11,656 nt of DNA. It comes from Ilumatobacteraceae bacterium. Lineage in GTDB: Bacteria > Actinomycetota > Acidimicrobiia > Acidimicrobiales > Ilumatobacteraceae. The first letter of the stretch is position 1; each line of letters begins with the position of its first letter. The notes below the pieces were generated by a model. The model was not told the origin of the DNA and made no database searches. It saw only the letters and a program-made list of their open reading frames with translations. Shown one piece after another: positions 1-6,484 of this stretch. Both the position numbers and the translations under genes were made by a program. The stretch is taken from positions 1-11,656 of the forward strand of contig JAENVT010000060.1 in the NCBI GenBank assembly GCA_016650435.1, given 5' to 3'.

Positions 1-1
1 C

Positions 2-1519
2 TCGCGGTTGGCCTACATCGCCGCCCTTGGCGTGGACGCGTTGTGGATCAACCCGTGGTATCCGTCGCCGCAAGCCGATGCCGGCTACGACGTCGCCGAT
101 TTTCGCGACATCGAGCCGGAGTTCGGCTCGCTGGAAGAGGGCCGAGCGCTGATCGCCGAGGCGCACGCGGCCGGGTTGAGAATCCTGCTCGACCTCGTGC
201 CCAACCACACCAGCGACGAGCATGTGTGGTTCCAGGCCGCGCTGGCCTCCCCGCCAGGATCGACCGAACGCGCTCGCTTTCACTTCCTTCCGGGCAAGGG
301 CCCCGACGGCGAGCAACCACCAAACGACTGGGTATCGGAATTCGGCGGCACCGCGTGGACGCGAGTCAATGAGCCCGACGGCGAGTGGTATCTACACCTG
401 TTCGACTCGAAGCAGCCCGACCTCAACTGGGACAACCCTGAGGTGCAAGCCGAGTTCCTCGATGTCTTGCGCTTCTGGTTCGATGCCGGCGCCGACGGCT
501 TTCGCATCGACGTCGCCCATGGCCTGTTGAAGGAATCGGGTCTGCCCGACCTCGGCGAAAACGCCAAGCCAAGGCTCGGCCAGCCACCCAGGCCCGGCCA
601 TCCACATTGGGATCAACCTGGAGTGCCCGAGCTCTACCGGGCCTGGCGCGACGTTGGCAACTCGTACGAGCCGCCGCGTGTGTTCGTCGCCGAGGCCTGG
701 GTGTCGTCGGTTTCCAGGCTCGCCGAATACCTGACACCCGACCGCCTACACACCGCATTCGACTTCCACACGACCCGCTGCTATTGGGATGTCAAGGAGC
801 TGCGCGAGGCGATCACCACATCGCTGGCCGCGCACGGGGCCATCGGTGCTCCGGTCACGTGGGTTCTCAGTAACCACGACATCGACCGCCACGTCACCCG
901 CTACGGACGCGCTCCATCAGCGCATCCGTTGCACGGTCGGCCAGAAGACCCTGTCGATCTGGCGTTGGGCACGCGCCGAGCGCGGGCCGCGATTTTGCTG
1001 GAGCTGGCTCTGCCGGGCGCGGTGTACCTCTATCAGGGGGAAGAGCTCGGCCTCGAACAGGTCGACGACATCCCCGACGACAAGCTCGCCGACCCGGTGT
1101 GGAGACGGTCGGGTCACACCCGTCGCGGCCGCGACGGGTGCCGCGTGCCGCTGCCCTGGAGCCGTTCAGGCCCGTCGTTGGGCTTCGGCAGCACCGACCC
1201 GTGGTTGCCGCAACCAGCTCACTGGTCGACGTTGTCAGTCGAAGCCGAAGACGCTGATCGCACGTCAATGCTGTGGCTGTATCGCGATGCGCTGCACATT
1301 CGCCGCGAGCTTGCAGAGCTTCACACCGGCGATCTCGAGTGGATCGACCTCGGTGAGGATGTTCTGGCATTCACCCGCGGCGATCGGTTCGCCTGTGTCG
1401 TCAACTTCGGCGCACAGGCAGTCGACCTGCCTACTGGAGAAGTGCTGTTGTCGAGCGTGCCGCACGAAGCTGACCGCCGCTTGCCAACCGACGCGGCAGC
1501 TTGGATTCATCTGCAGTAA
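2..1519 (+). CDS. GH13 alpha-glucosidase family glycosyl hydrolase, 5'-truncated by the window edge
   Basis: Retaining alpha-glucosidase-type hydrolase of the alpha-amylase superfamily (GH13), probably releasing glucose from malto- or isomalto-oligosaccharides in the cytoplasm. Reading from the TTG at 8 as residue 1, the four GH13 motifs appear in order: DLVPNHT at 62-68, GFRIDVAHG with the predicted nucleophile D168, VAEAW with the acid/base E229, and SNHD with the transition-state Asp D291. The YQGEELGL stretch and a C-terminal beta-domain follow. The reading frame is open to the left edge and the protein begins inside the first barrel strand, so the true start lies upstream and about 30-50 N-terminal residues are missing; the TTG at 8 is not a credible start. 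A valine follows the nucleophile. In Bacillus oligo-1,6-glucosidases Val at this site goes with alpha-1,6 preference and Thr with alpha-1,4, so isomaltose-type activity is possible. No signal peptide can be judged. The gene ends three bases before the stop of the convergent M20 gene. Confidence 0.93.
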   Translation, partial: SRLAYIAALGVDALWINPWYPSPQADAGYDVADFRDIEPEFGSLEEGRALIAEAHAAGLRILLDLVPNHTSDEHVWFQAALASPPGSTERARFHFLPGKGPDGEQPPNDWVSEFGGTAWTRVNEPDGEWYLHLFDSKQPDLNWDNPEVQAEFLDVLRFWFDAGADGFRIDVAHGLLKESGLPDLGENAKPRLGQPPRPGHPHWDQPGVPELYRAWRDVGNSYEPPRVFVAEAWVSSVSRLAEYLTPDRLHTAFDFHTTRCYWDVKELREAITTSLAAHGAIGAPVTWVLSNHDIDRHVTRYGRAPSAHPLHGRPEDPVDLALGTRRARAAILLELALPGAVYLYQGEELGLEQVDDIPDDKLADPVWRRSGHTRRGRDGCRVPLPWSRSGPSLGFGSTDPWLPQPAHWSTLSVEAEDADRTSMLWLYRDALHIRRELAELHTGDLEWIDLGEDVLAFTRGDRFACVVNFGAQAVDLPTGEVLLSSVPHEADRRLPTDAAAWIHLQ

Positions 1520-1522
1520 CAC

Positions 1523-2887
1523 TCACCCCAACAGGTCGTGGGCGACGTCGAGCCAGAGTTGCGTGGTCAGCCGAAGCGACTCGACATCGATTCGCTCGTC
1601 GTTGCCGTGGAAGCGCCGGCCGAAGTCCGCCGGGTCGACCTCCGGGCTGAACAACCCGGCGCCGTACGCGACGGCACCCATGCTGCGATAGATGCGGGCG
1701 TCGGTGAACCCGACGATCAACTGTGGTGTCGGCCTCGCAGTTGGGAACGGCTTTGCCAGTGATCGTTCGAGGCTGTCCCACAACGCGCTGTCGACCCGGC
1801 TGATCGACGCCGGGTCGTCCATGATCACCTCGACGTCGACCTTGTCGAACAGATCGCCGAGCGCCGCACTGAGATGTGCCGTGACATCGTCGTGGTGCTC
1901 GCCCGGCAAGGTGCGGATGTCGACGCCGATCTCGACGGAGTCGGGAATGACGTTGGTCTTCATCCGCGAGGGCCCGCCGCCGCCGATCGTGTTGCACGAG
2001 AAGGTGGTATGCGTGCAGGAATGGAGGTGCGCACCCGGCCCGCTCGCCGGCAGTGACTCAAGGAACTCGTCGATCCGCTGTTCGTCGAGCAAGTTCCGCT
2101 TGGTCTCCTCGTCGACGCCGAGCGTCTCGACCTTCGTGGTCCACAGTTCGTGGAATCGAGGCGATGGGCGGTAGTCGCCAATGCGTTGCACAACCGCTGC
2201 TGCCGTCATCAACGCGTTGTCAGCCTTGAAAGGCATCGAGCCGTGACCCGGTGTACCCCGCACGCGCAACCGCCGCCAAGCAACGCCTTTCTCGCCGACA
2301 TTGACCGAGATGTACGGCTGCTCCTTCGGACCGCTGTGCAGACCGCCGTTCTCGGTCAACACATAGTCGGCGCGAATCGCGTCGGGCTCGTGATCGGCCA
2401 TCCACTGCATGCCATGCGCGCTGCCCGACTCCTCGTCGGCGACTGCGAAGTAGATCAAGTCACCACGCGGGCGGAAGCCGGTCGCGGCCAGATGCCGGAA
2501 CGCGACAGCCATCGACGCGGTGAGGTTGAGCATGTCGACCGCTCCCCTGCCCCACACCTCGCCGTCGACCAACTCGCCACCGAACGGATCACGCGACCAG
2601 CCGCTCTCGTTGACAGGCACCACATCGGTGTGGCCCATCAGGCACAAGCTCGGCGCCGTGGGATCGTTGCCCTCGATTCGGGCCACCAACGAGGCACGAC
2701 CCGGCGTGGGTTCGAAGTTTTGCGTGTCGAGACCGGTGGAGCCGAGGAACGACCGCAACAGCTCCGCGTTGCGGCTCTCGAATCCCGACTCGGCTGTTCC
2801 GTCGTTGATGCAGCGATTTTGGATCATCTGTTGCAACAGCTCGACTGTTTCGCCGGTCAACACCTCTGCGGGTAGTACCCCAGTCAC
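1523..2887 (-). CDS. M20 family metallopeptidase / amidohydrolase (ArgE/DapE/CPG2-like)
   Basis: Predicted cytoplasmic dinuclear-zinc hydrolase of the M20 family (carboxypeptidases, aminoacylases, deacylases), 454 residues, within the usual family range. Visible motifs: GHTDVVP with metal ligand H86 and D88; GRGAVDM with the bridging-metal Asp D118; DEES with the catalytic base E152 and metal ligand E153; TENGG at 178-182; a PGHGS dimerisation-domain motif; and a C-terminal FHGNDERI holding the last His ligand. The catalytic set is intact. The substrate cannot be fixed; N-acyl-amino acids or small peptides are typical. The GTG start at 2887 is chosen because it overlaps the upstream stop as GTGA, an AGGAGG lies 4 bases before it, and the protein then begins at the normal M20 N-terminus. 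A same-frame extension up to 3379 would overlap the upstream gene out of frame and is rejected. It is the last gene of a three-gene operon. Confidence 0.93.
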   Translation of the reverse strand: MTGVLPAEVLTGETVELLQQMIQNRCINDGTAESGFESRNAELLRSFLGSTGLDTQNFEPTPGRASLVARIEGNDPTAPSLCLMGHTDVVPVNESGWSRDPFGGELVDGEVWGRGAVDMLNLTASMAVAFRHLAATGFRPRGDLIYFAVADEESGSAHGMQWMADHEPDAIRADYVLTENGGLHSGPKEQPYISVNVGEKGVAWRRLRVRGTPGHGSMPFKADNALMTAAAVVQRIGDYRPSPRFHELWTTKVETLGVDEETKRNLLDEQRIDEFLESLPASGPGAHLHSCTHTTFSCNTIGGGGPSRMKTNVIPDSVEIGVDIRTLPGEHHDDVTAHLSAALGDLFDKVDVEVIMDDPASISRVDSALWDSLERSLAKPFPTARPTPQLIVGFTDARIYRSMGAVAYGAGLFSPEVDPADFGRRFHGNDERIDVESLRLTTQLWLDVAHDLLG

Positions 2888-3309
2888 TTGTCCTCCTCGC
2901 TGCGGCGCTTCAAACCTTCGGCTTCTGTCGCCACGTAGCGACGTCCGATCTTCGCGGTCAGTGCGCCGATGATCGGTGCGAGCAAGCCGCGCACGTCTGT
3001 CGACAGGGCGACCGTCACTCCGCCCACATCTCGTAGCGAAATGGCGTGACTGGCTGAGATGGCGAAGCCTGGCGACTTCGTCTCCCAGGTGAACGATCGG
3101 CCAACGTCGAGCGCTGTCATCGTCCACGTTGCAGGGCGGAGCTTTGGTTGCACGATCCGCACCGCGTGGCCTACCGCGAATCCACTTTCGCCGACCCACT
3201 CGGCGCTCGTCATCGAGGTGGTCCACGTCGGCCAAGCGGGGACATCGGCCAACACTGCCCACACGACCGTTGGCGAGGAATCGATGTCGATGGTGTGTTC
3301 GTACTTCAC
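2884..3309 (-). CDS. SRPBCC (START/Bet v1-like) polyketide cyclase/dehydrase-type protein
   Basis: A 141-residue single-domain protein of the SRPBCC fold, a helix-grip hydrophobic pocket that binds lipids, polyketides or other small hydrophobic ligands. The N-terminus reads YEHTIDIDSSPTVVWAVLAD with the typical strand then helix, followed by VPAWPTWTTSM (the usual 'D-x-x-x-W-x-x-W' region after the first helix), a central run of beta-strands and a long C-terminal helix ending in a charged GLKRRSEEDK tail. There is no signal peptide or membrane span. Members are annotated as polyketide cyclase/dehydrase or lipid-transport proteins, and the ligand is not predictable from sequence. The GTG start at 3309 is preferred because it overlaps the MmcQ-like stop as GTGA and is preceded by a G-rich AGGGGG; the extension to 3366 would run deep into the upstream gene. 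It sits between the MmcQ-like and M20 genes and overlaps both by four bases. Confidence 0.82.
   Translation of the reverse strand: MKYEHTIDIDSSPTVVWAVLADVPAWPTWTTSMTSAEWVGESGFAVGHAVRIVQPKLRPATWTMTALDVGRSFTWETKSPGFAISASHAISLRDVGGVTVALSTDVRGLLAPIIGALTAKIGRRYVATEAEGLKRRSEEDK
2892..2897 (-). promoter_or_regulatory. Ribosome binding site for the M20 gene
   Basis: A perfect AGGAGG on the minus strand lies 4 bases before the GTG at 2887, inside the end of the upstream SRPBCC gene. Together with the GTGA stop/start overlap it decides the M20 start and points to translational coupling. Confidence 0.75.
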
Positions 3310-3686
3310 TGCCCCCTGCTCCGTTCGTATGCGGCGAAGACCTTCTTCGGCACCACCATCCGCCACGCATCGACGACAAGTTCGGTCATCTCAGTCAGGT
3401 CGATCTCGGCAAGGCGAACCACGACCCAGTTGTAGCGCATGTCGCCCTGCTTGGGCAGCATGAACTTGTGCGGTTCCGAGGCCACGAGCATTTCCCGTTC
3501 CTCTTTCGGGAATGCGAAACCCATCAACGAATCGTCGCGGCTGAAGGCGAGGTACACGATCTGACCAACTCGAAACTTGACCCGATCACGGACGACGACT
3601 TCGTACGAGCGCTCAAAGGTGGACGCCAACGCGCGCACATCGTCGATTGTCACGCCCTTTCCTTGTGCCTCACTTTCGTCGCTCAT
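3306..3686 (-). CDS. MmcQ/YjbR family protein
   Basis: A 126-residue protein resembling the MmcQ/YjbR family (small proteins with a CyaY-like fold, often called DNA-binding although the role of most members is unproven). Recognisable features are VKFRVGQIVYLAF at about 36-48, LMGFAFPKEEREML at about 54-67, then the family's closing pattern PHKFMLPKQGDMRYNWVVVRLAEID with DAWRMVVPKKV. The start at ATG 3686 (MSDESEAQGKG) fits the family length. An in-frame ATG-initiated extension to 3842 would run into the opposite-strand DGPF gene and is rejected. No Shine-Dalgarno precedes the ATG; a TACGCT -10-like element ends 8 bases upstream, so the message may be leaderless. It is the first gene of the minus-strand operon and diverges from the DGPF/ECF pair across 133 bases. 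Confidence 0.83.
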   Translation of the reverse strand: MSDESEAQGKGVTIDDVRALASTFERSYEVVVRDRVKFRVGQIVYLAFSRDDSLMGFAFPKEEREMLVASEPHKFMLPKQGDMRYNWVVVRLAEIDLTEMTELVVDAWRMVVPKKVFAAYERSRGQ

Positions 3687-3694
3687 GCGTCCGC

Positions 3695-3700
3695 AGCGTA
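3695..3700 (-). promoter_or_regulatory. Possible -10 element of a leaderless promoter for the MmcQ-SRPBCC-M20 operon
   Basis: TACGCT on the minus strand matches the actinobacterial TAnnnT -10 pattern and ends 8 bases before the ATG at 3686, so transcription could start at or next to the A of the start codon. No convincing -35 is visible. The absence of a Shine-Dalgarno sequence upstream of this ATG is consistent with a leaderless message. Confidence 0.3.
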
Positions 3701-3743
3701 GGACGTCGATCCGCAGCGGGTCGTGGAAGAATCCAGTCGGACG

Positions 3744-3770
3744 CGTCGAAATCGAGCTGTGCCGTTCGTC
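3744..3770 (+). promoter_or_regulatory. Candidate ECF-type promoter for the DGPF/sigma-factor operon
   Basis: CGTCGA (3744-3749), 17 bases, then CGTC (3767-3770). As I recall it, the published ECF42 target motif is TGTCGA at -35 and CG(A/T)C at -10; if so, this site has one mismatch at -35 and a full match at -10, with normal ECF spacing. The predicted transcript would begin near 3777-3780, giving a leader of about 40 bases that contains a short ACCCC-gcc-GGGGT hairpin (3786-3798) and the AAGGAA ribosome site (3808-3813). This would mean the sigma factor drives its own operon. The motif is from memory and the site is short, so this is tentative. Confidence 0.4.
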
Positions 3771-3819
3771 GGTGTAGCAGGAACCACCCCGCCGGGGTCT
3801 CATTGAAAAGGAACCCATC

Positions 3820-4197
3820 ATGCCCAGGTATGCAGCACTCATCTATGGCGCAGAGCCGACCAGCGAATCCGAGAACGACTCCGAGTTGTGGGGCAAGATC
3901 ATGGCTGAGTACATGCACTTCGGCGAGGCCGGCGGTGCCGCTGGCGTGATCGGTGGAGGCGAAGCCCTGCAACCAACGAACACAGCCACAACCATTCAGG
4001 TCAGTGGAGGCGCGAAGGGTGGCGACGTGATCGCGACTGACGGTCCGTTCGCCGAGACCAAGGAAGCGCTTGGCGGGTTTTACCTGCTCGACTGCAAGGA
4101 CCTCGACGAGGCGATCAGTTGGGCGGCGCAGATCCCCGGCGCATGGCTTGGCAGGGTCGAACTTCGACCGGTCATCGACTTCGGTGAGCAGAGCTGA
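3820..4197 (+). CDS. YCII/DGPF-domain protein, partner of the ECF sigma factor
   Basis: A 125-residue YCII-related (DGPF) protein. It opens with PRYAALIYG, the usual first beta-strand, carries the family signature TDGPFAETKEALGGFYLL with DGPF at 74-77, and ends with the DLDEAISWAAQIPGA helix and an RVELRPV strand. The fold is a ferredoxin-like dimer. DGPF proteins are encoded beside ECF42-type sigma factors in many actinobacteria and proteobacteria; their biochemical role is not settled, and they are not classical anti-sigma factors. The ATG at 3820 has an AAGGAA six bases upstream. The gene directly precedes the sigma-factor gene: the stop is at 4195-4197 and the sigma coding frame is open from 4188, so the two probably share a transcript and may overlap. 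No membrane segment is present, so sensing through a membrane anti-sigma factor is not indicated. Confidence 0.9.
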   Translation: MPRYAALIYGAEPTSESENDSELWGKIMAEYMHFGEAGGAAGVIGGGEALQPTNTATTIQVSGGAKGGDVIATDGPFAETKEALGGFYLLDCKDLDEAISWAAQIPGAWLGRVELRPVIDFGEQS

Positions 4198-4238
4198 TCG
4201 ATCCACTCGACGAGATCATTCGAGTCGAGGGTGGCCAG

Positions 4239-5426
4239 GTGCTGGCCACCCTGATTCGATTGACGGGAGATATCGACCGCGCGGAAGATGCGCTGCACGA
4301 TGCGGTCGTCACCGCCGCCGACTCGTGGCGGCGCGACGGCGTTCCCGACAAGCCGGGCGCGTGGCTGACCACCGTCGCCCGCAACAAGGCCCTCGACCGC
4401 TTGCGGCGCGAAGCCCGACGAGCGCCAAAGGAAGAGGAAGCGTTTCGGCTCCTCAGCGAAGGTTCGGCGATGGACGGCAACGAGACTGACAATCGCGATG
4501 ATCGGTTGCGGCTGCTGTTCACCTGTTGCCACCCGGCACTGTCGCCCGAGTCGCAGGTCGCACTCGCGCTGCGCACGATCTGCGGATTGACGACTGTCGA
4601 CATCGCCCGTGTCTTCCTCGTTCCCGAGGCCACGATCGGCCAGCGAATCAGCCGCGCCAAGGCCAAGATCGCCAAGGCCCACATCCCGTACCGGGTTCCC
4701 GAAGAACACGAACTTCCCGATCGACTTCGCCCCGTGCTGGCGACGGTGTACGCGGTCTTCACCGCTGGTCACCACGCCCCGGTCGGCGAGCTCGACGGTC
4801 GTCTCGACTTGGCTGACGAAGCGATCCGACTTGCGAGGGTGCTTGTCGACCTGATGCCGGATGAGGCCGAGTGCGTCGGGCTGCTGGCGCTGACTCTGGC
4901 TACGAATGCGAGGAGACGGGCGCGCATCGATGCCGTTGGTGAGATCGTCCTGCTGGCCGACCAAGACCGCTCGTTGTGGGATGCCGCCGCGATCACGGAG
5001 GCTGCTGCGCTGGTCGACTCGGTGCTTCGACGCGGACGACCGGGCGCCTACCAGATGCAGGCCGCGATCGCCTGCCTCCACGGCGTCGCGCCGACCTACG
5101 CGGAGACCGACTGGGCGCAGATTGCCGAGCTGTTCGGGATGCTCGAGATCCGCTGGCCAACGCCGGTCGTGCGAGTGAATCGGGCGGTCGCCGTAGCCGA
5201 GGTGGCGGGCGCCGATGCAGGCCTCGCCCTGCTGGCCGACCTGGGGGGCACGCCTGCCGAACGATGGCACCTGTACTGGTCGGCTCGTGCCGACTTTCAG
5301 CGTCGCCTCGGTCAGACCGCAGCGGCCGCAGACTCGTATCGACAAGCACTCGAGTGCCCATGCAACGACAGCGATCGCCGTTTCATGCAGCGCCGCCTCG
5401 CCGAACTCGAAGATCGAACAACCTGA
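4239..5426 (+). CDS. ECF RNA polymerase sigma factor with long C-terminal extension (ECF42-like)
   Basis: Sigma-70 family ECF factor that would direct RNA polymerase to a specific promoter set. Sigma region 2 is seen in LIRLTGDIDRAEDALHDAV followed by GAWLTTVARNKALDRLRR; region 4 is LALRTICGLTTVDIARVFLV-PEATIGQRISRAKAKI, a helix-turn-helix. After this comes an alpha-helical extension of over 200 residues with EAIRLARVLVDLMPDEAE, GLLALTLATNARR, DQDRSLWD, RGRPGAYQMQAAIACLH, TDWAQIAELFG and a terminal RRFMQRRLAEL, typical of the TPR-like C-terminal domain of ECF42 proteins. The extension probably replaces an anti-sigma factor in controlling activity. The start is uncertain. GTG at 4239 has a GAGG-rich stretch before it and is the first ordinary start codon, giving 395 residues. 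However, the upstream codons 4194-4238 also read like the family's first helix (DPLDEIIRVEGGQ), which would require a CTG start at 4194 overlapping the DGPF stop as CTGA (410 residues). Confidence 0.9.
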   Translation: MLATLIRLTGDIDRAEDALHDAVVTAADSWRRDGVPDKPGAWLTTVARNKALDRLRREARRAPKEEEAFRLLSEGSAMDGNETDNRDDRLRLLFTCCHPALSPESQVALALRTICGLTTVDIARVFLVPEATIGQRISRAKAKIAKAHIPYRVPEEHELPDRLRPVLATVYAVFTAGHHAPVGELDGRLDLADEAIRLARVLVDLMPDEAECVGLLALTLATNARRRARIDAVGEIVLLADQDRSLWDAAAITEAAALVDSVLRRGRPGAYQMQAAIACLHGVAPTYAETDWAQIAELFGMLEIRWPTPVVRVNRAVAVAEVAGADAGLALLADLGGTPAERWHLYWSARADFQRRLGQTAAAADSYRQALECPCNDSDRRFMQRRLAELEDRTT

Positions 5427-5438
5427 CAACGCCGGTCG

Positions 5439-5466
5439 CGAAATGGGCAGCCCAACGCCCATTTCG
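5439..5466 (+). terminator. Stem-loop after the sigma-factor gene, likely terminator
   Basis: CGAAATGGGC (5439-5448) pairs perfectly with GCCCATTTCG (5457-5466) around an 8-base loop. It begins 12 bases after the sigma-factor stop. There is no clear T-run behind it, which is common for actinobacterial terminators but leaves other roles open, such as an operator for the patatin gene. Confidence 0.55.
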
Positions 5467-5500
5467 GTGCCAGCGATGGTCCCGGGGCGCGCGCCCAAGA

Positions 5501-5521
5501 GTCGGGCAGAACGTGCCCGAC
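5501..5521 (+). repeat. Second inverted repeat in the sigma factor-patatin gap
   Basis: GTCGGGC (5501-5507) and GCCCGAC (5515-5521) form a perfect 7-base inverted repeat with a 7-base spacer. It lies 34 bases after the first hairpin and about 87 bases before the patatin ATG. It could be a second terminator arm, a transcript hairpin or a dimeric-regulator operator. The rest of the 182-base gap (5427-5608) holds no gene that can be supported. Confidence 0.45.
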
Positions 5522-5608
5522 GACGACGACACGCCAGACCAGTAGGCCGATGGGACCCTTCTTACCGGCGTTACTCAAGTCGACCCTTCGGGCGCCGATG
5601 AAGTCCGC

Positions 5609-6484
5609 ATGTGGCGGAACCGGCAGCGGCACGACGACGGCCTTTTTGGGCGGCAAAGGGTCGCCTTCGTGCTGTCCGGCGGAGGGTCGCTCGGCGCGAT
5701 GCAAGCTGGGCAGCTGCTTGCGATGTTCGAAGCCGGAATCACCCCTGACCTAGTGATTGGCGTATCTGCGGGTGCGCTGAACGGCGCAGCGGTCGCCTAC
5801 GACCCGAGCATCGCCGCGGCAGAGCAACTCGCGACGATCTGGCAGAGCCTCGACCGTGACTACATCTTCCGTGGCTCGCGAGTCGAGCGTGCCTGGCATG
5901 TGCTGCGCGGCCATCCGAATCTCTACCGGTCCGACGGCCTCGTCGATCTGGTCAACCGCTTCCTCCCGGTCAACAACCTCTCCGAACTGTCGACCCCGTT
6001 CGAAGCGTGCACCGTCAACATCGACGACGCTCGCCTCGATTTTCACTCGACCGGCGATCCCCGCAAGGTGCTCGTTGCTTCGGCCTCGCTGCCCGGAGTG
6101 TTCCGGCCGGTAGTGATCAACGGCAGCCGGCATGTCGACGGTGGAATCGCCGCGACCCTTCCCGTCCAGCGGGCCCACGATCTCGGCGCGACGACAATCT
6201 TCGCCTTCGACTGCCGGGCCGGCACCAAGCATCAGCTAGCAGCCGATCTGTCGGCTCTCGGTGTGCTCACGTCGTCGATCGCTGTCACGCGCGAAATCCT
6301 CACGCCGTCGCACGACCACCTCAACGTTGTCTGCCTTCCGGCGCCCGACGTTTCTGGCATCGGCCTGTTCGACTTCAGCCAGGGCAGCCGGTTGATCGCC
6401 GAGGGTCACGACATGGTCGCTGCCTTCCTCGCGAACCGCCCGCAGGTGATGGCGCTGCACAGCAGCGGCAGCTCAGCTGCCTGA
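5609..6484 (+). CDS. Patatin-like phospholipase
   Basis: Patatin-family serine lipid acyl hydrolase, 291 residues, predicted to cleave acyl chains from phospholipids or other lipids with a Ser-Asp dyad. Visible motifs: the oxyanion-hole glycines SGGGSLG at 23-29, the nucleophile elbow GVSAG at 51-55 with S53, the 'ASASLPGVFRPV' stretch at 158-169, and the catalytic DGG at 177-179 (D177). No signal peptide or membrane span is apparent, so it is probably cytosolic or peripheral, like many bacterial patatins. ATG 5609 is the only usable start in frame, since an in-frame stop lies at 5543-5545 and the next start codon would remove the first beta-strand. The first 16 residues (MWRNRQRHDDGLFGRQ) look unlike the family core, and the ribosome site is weak. 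The 3' end overlaps the convergent acyl-CoA synthetase gene by 12 bases. Released fatty acids are the substrate class of that neighbour. Confidence 0.92.
   Translation: MWRNRQRHDDGLFGRQRVAFVLSGGGSLGAMQAGQLLAMFEAGITPDLVIGVSAGALNGAAVAYDPSIAAAEQLATIWQSLDRDYIFRGSRVERAWHVLRGHPNLYRSDGLVDLVNRFLPVNNLSELSTPFEACTVNIDDARLDFHSTGDPRKVLVASASLPGVFRPVVINGSRHVDGGIAATLPVQRAHDLGATTIFAFDCRAGTKHQLAADLSALGVLTSSIAVTREILTPSHDHLNVVCLPAPDVSGIGLFDFSQGSRLIAEGHDMVAAFLANRPQVMALHSSGSSAA

Noticed and set aside
789..1691. 300-codon plus-strand frame running through the GH13 3' half
   Set aside because: Ser/Arg/Cys-rich out-of-frame shadow of the GH13 gene, which holds the catalytic motifs.
2150..2875. 241-codon plus-strand open frame opposite the M20 gene
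   Set aside because: It is antisense to intact M20 motifs and its product is compositionally skewed with no recognisable domain.
1523..3379. M20 protein as a 618-residue fusion
   Set aside because: The extra N-terminal 164 residues are an out-of-frame reading of the SRPBCC gene; the GTG at 2887 has a perfect ribosome site and stop overlap.
3780..3805. GGAACC at 3780-3785 as a classical ECF -35 box
   Set aside because: No CGTC- or GTT-like -10 occurs 16-17 bases downstream, and the spacer is taken up by the ACCCC/GGGGT hairpin.
4080..5498. 472-codon open frame on the minus strand opposite the DGPF and sigma-factor genes
   Set aside because: The plus strand carries two clearly recognisable families over the same stretch. 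The antisense product is low-complexity, Arg/Gly/Val-rich and unlike any known fold, as expected from GC-rich codon bias.
5550..5753. Small 67-codon open frame between the sigma factor and patatin genes
   Set aside because: It overlaps the patatin N-terminus out of frame, has no ribosome site and no recognisable features.
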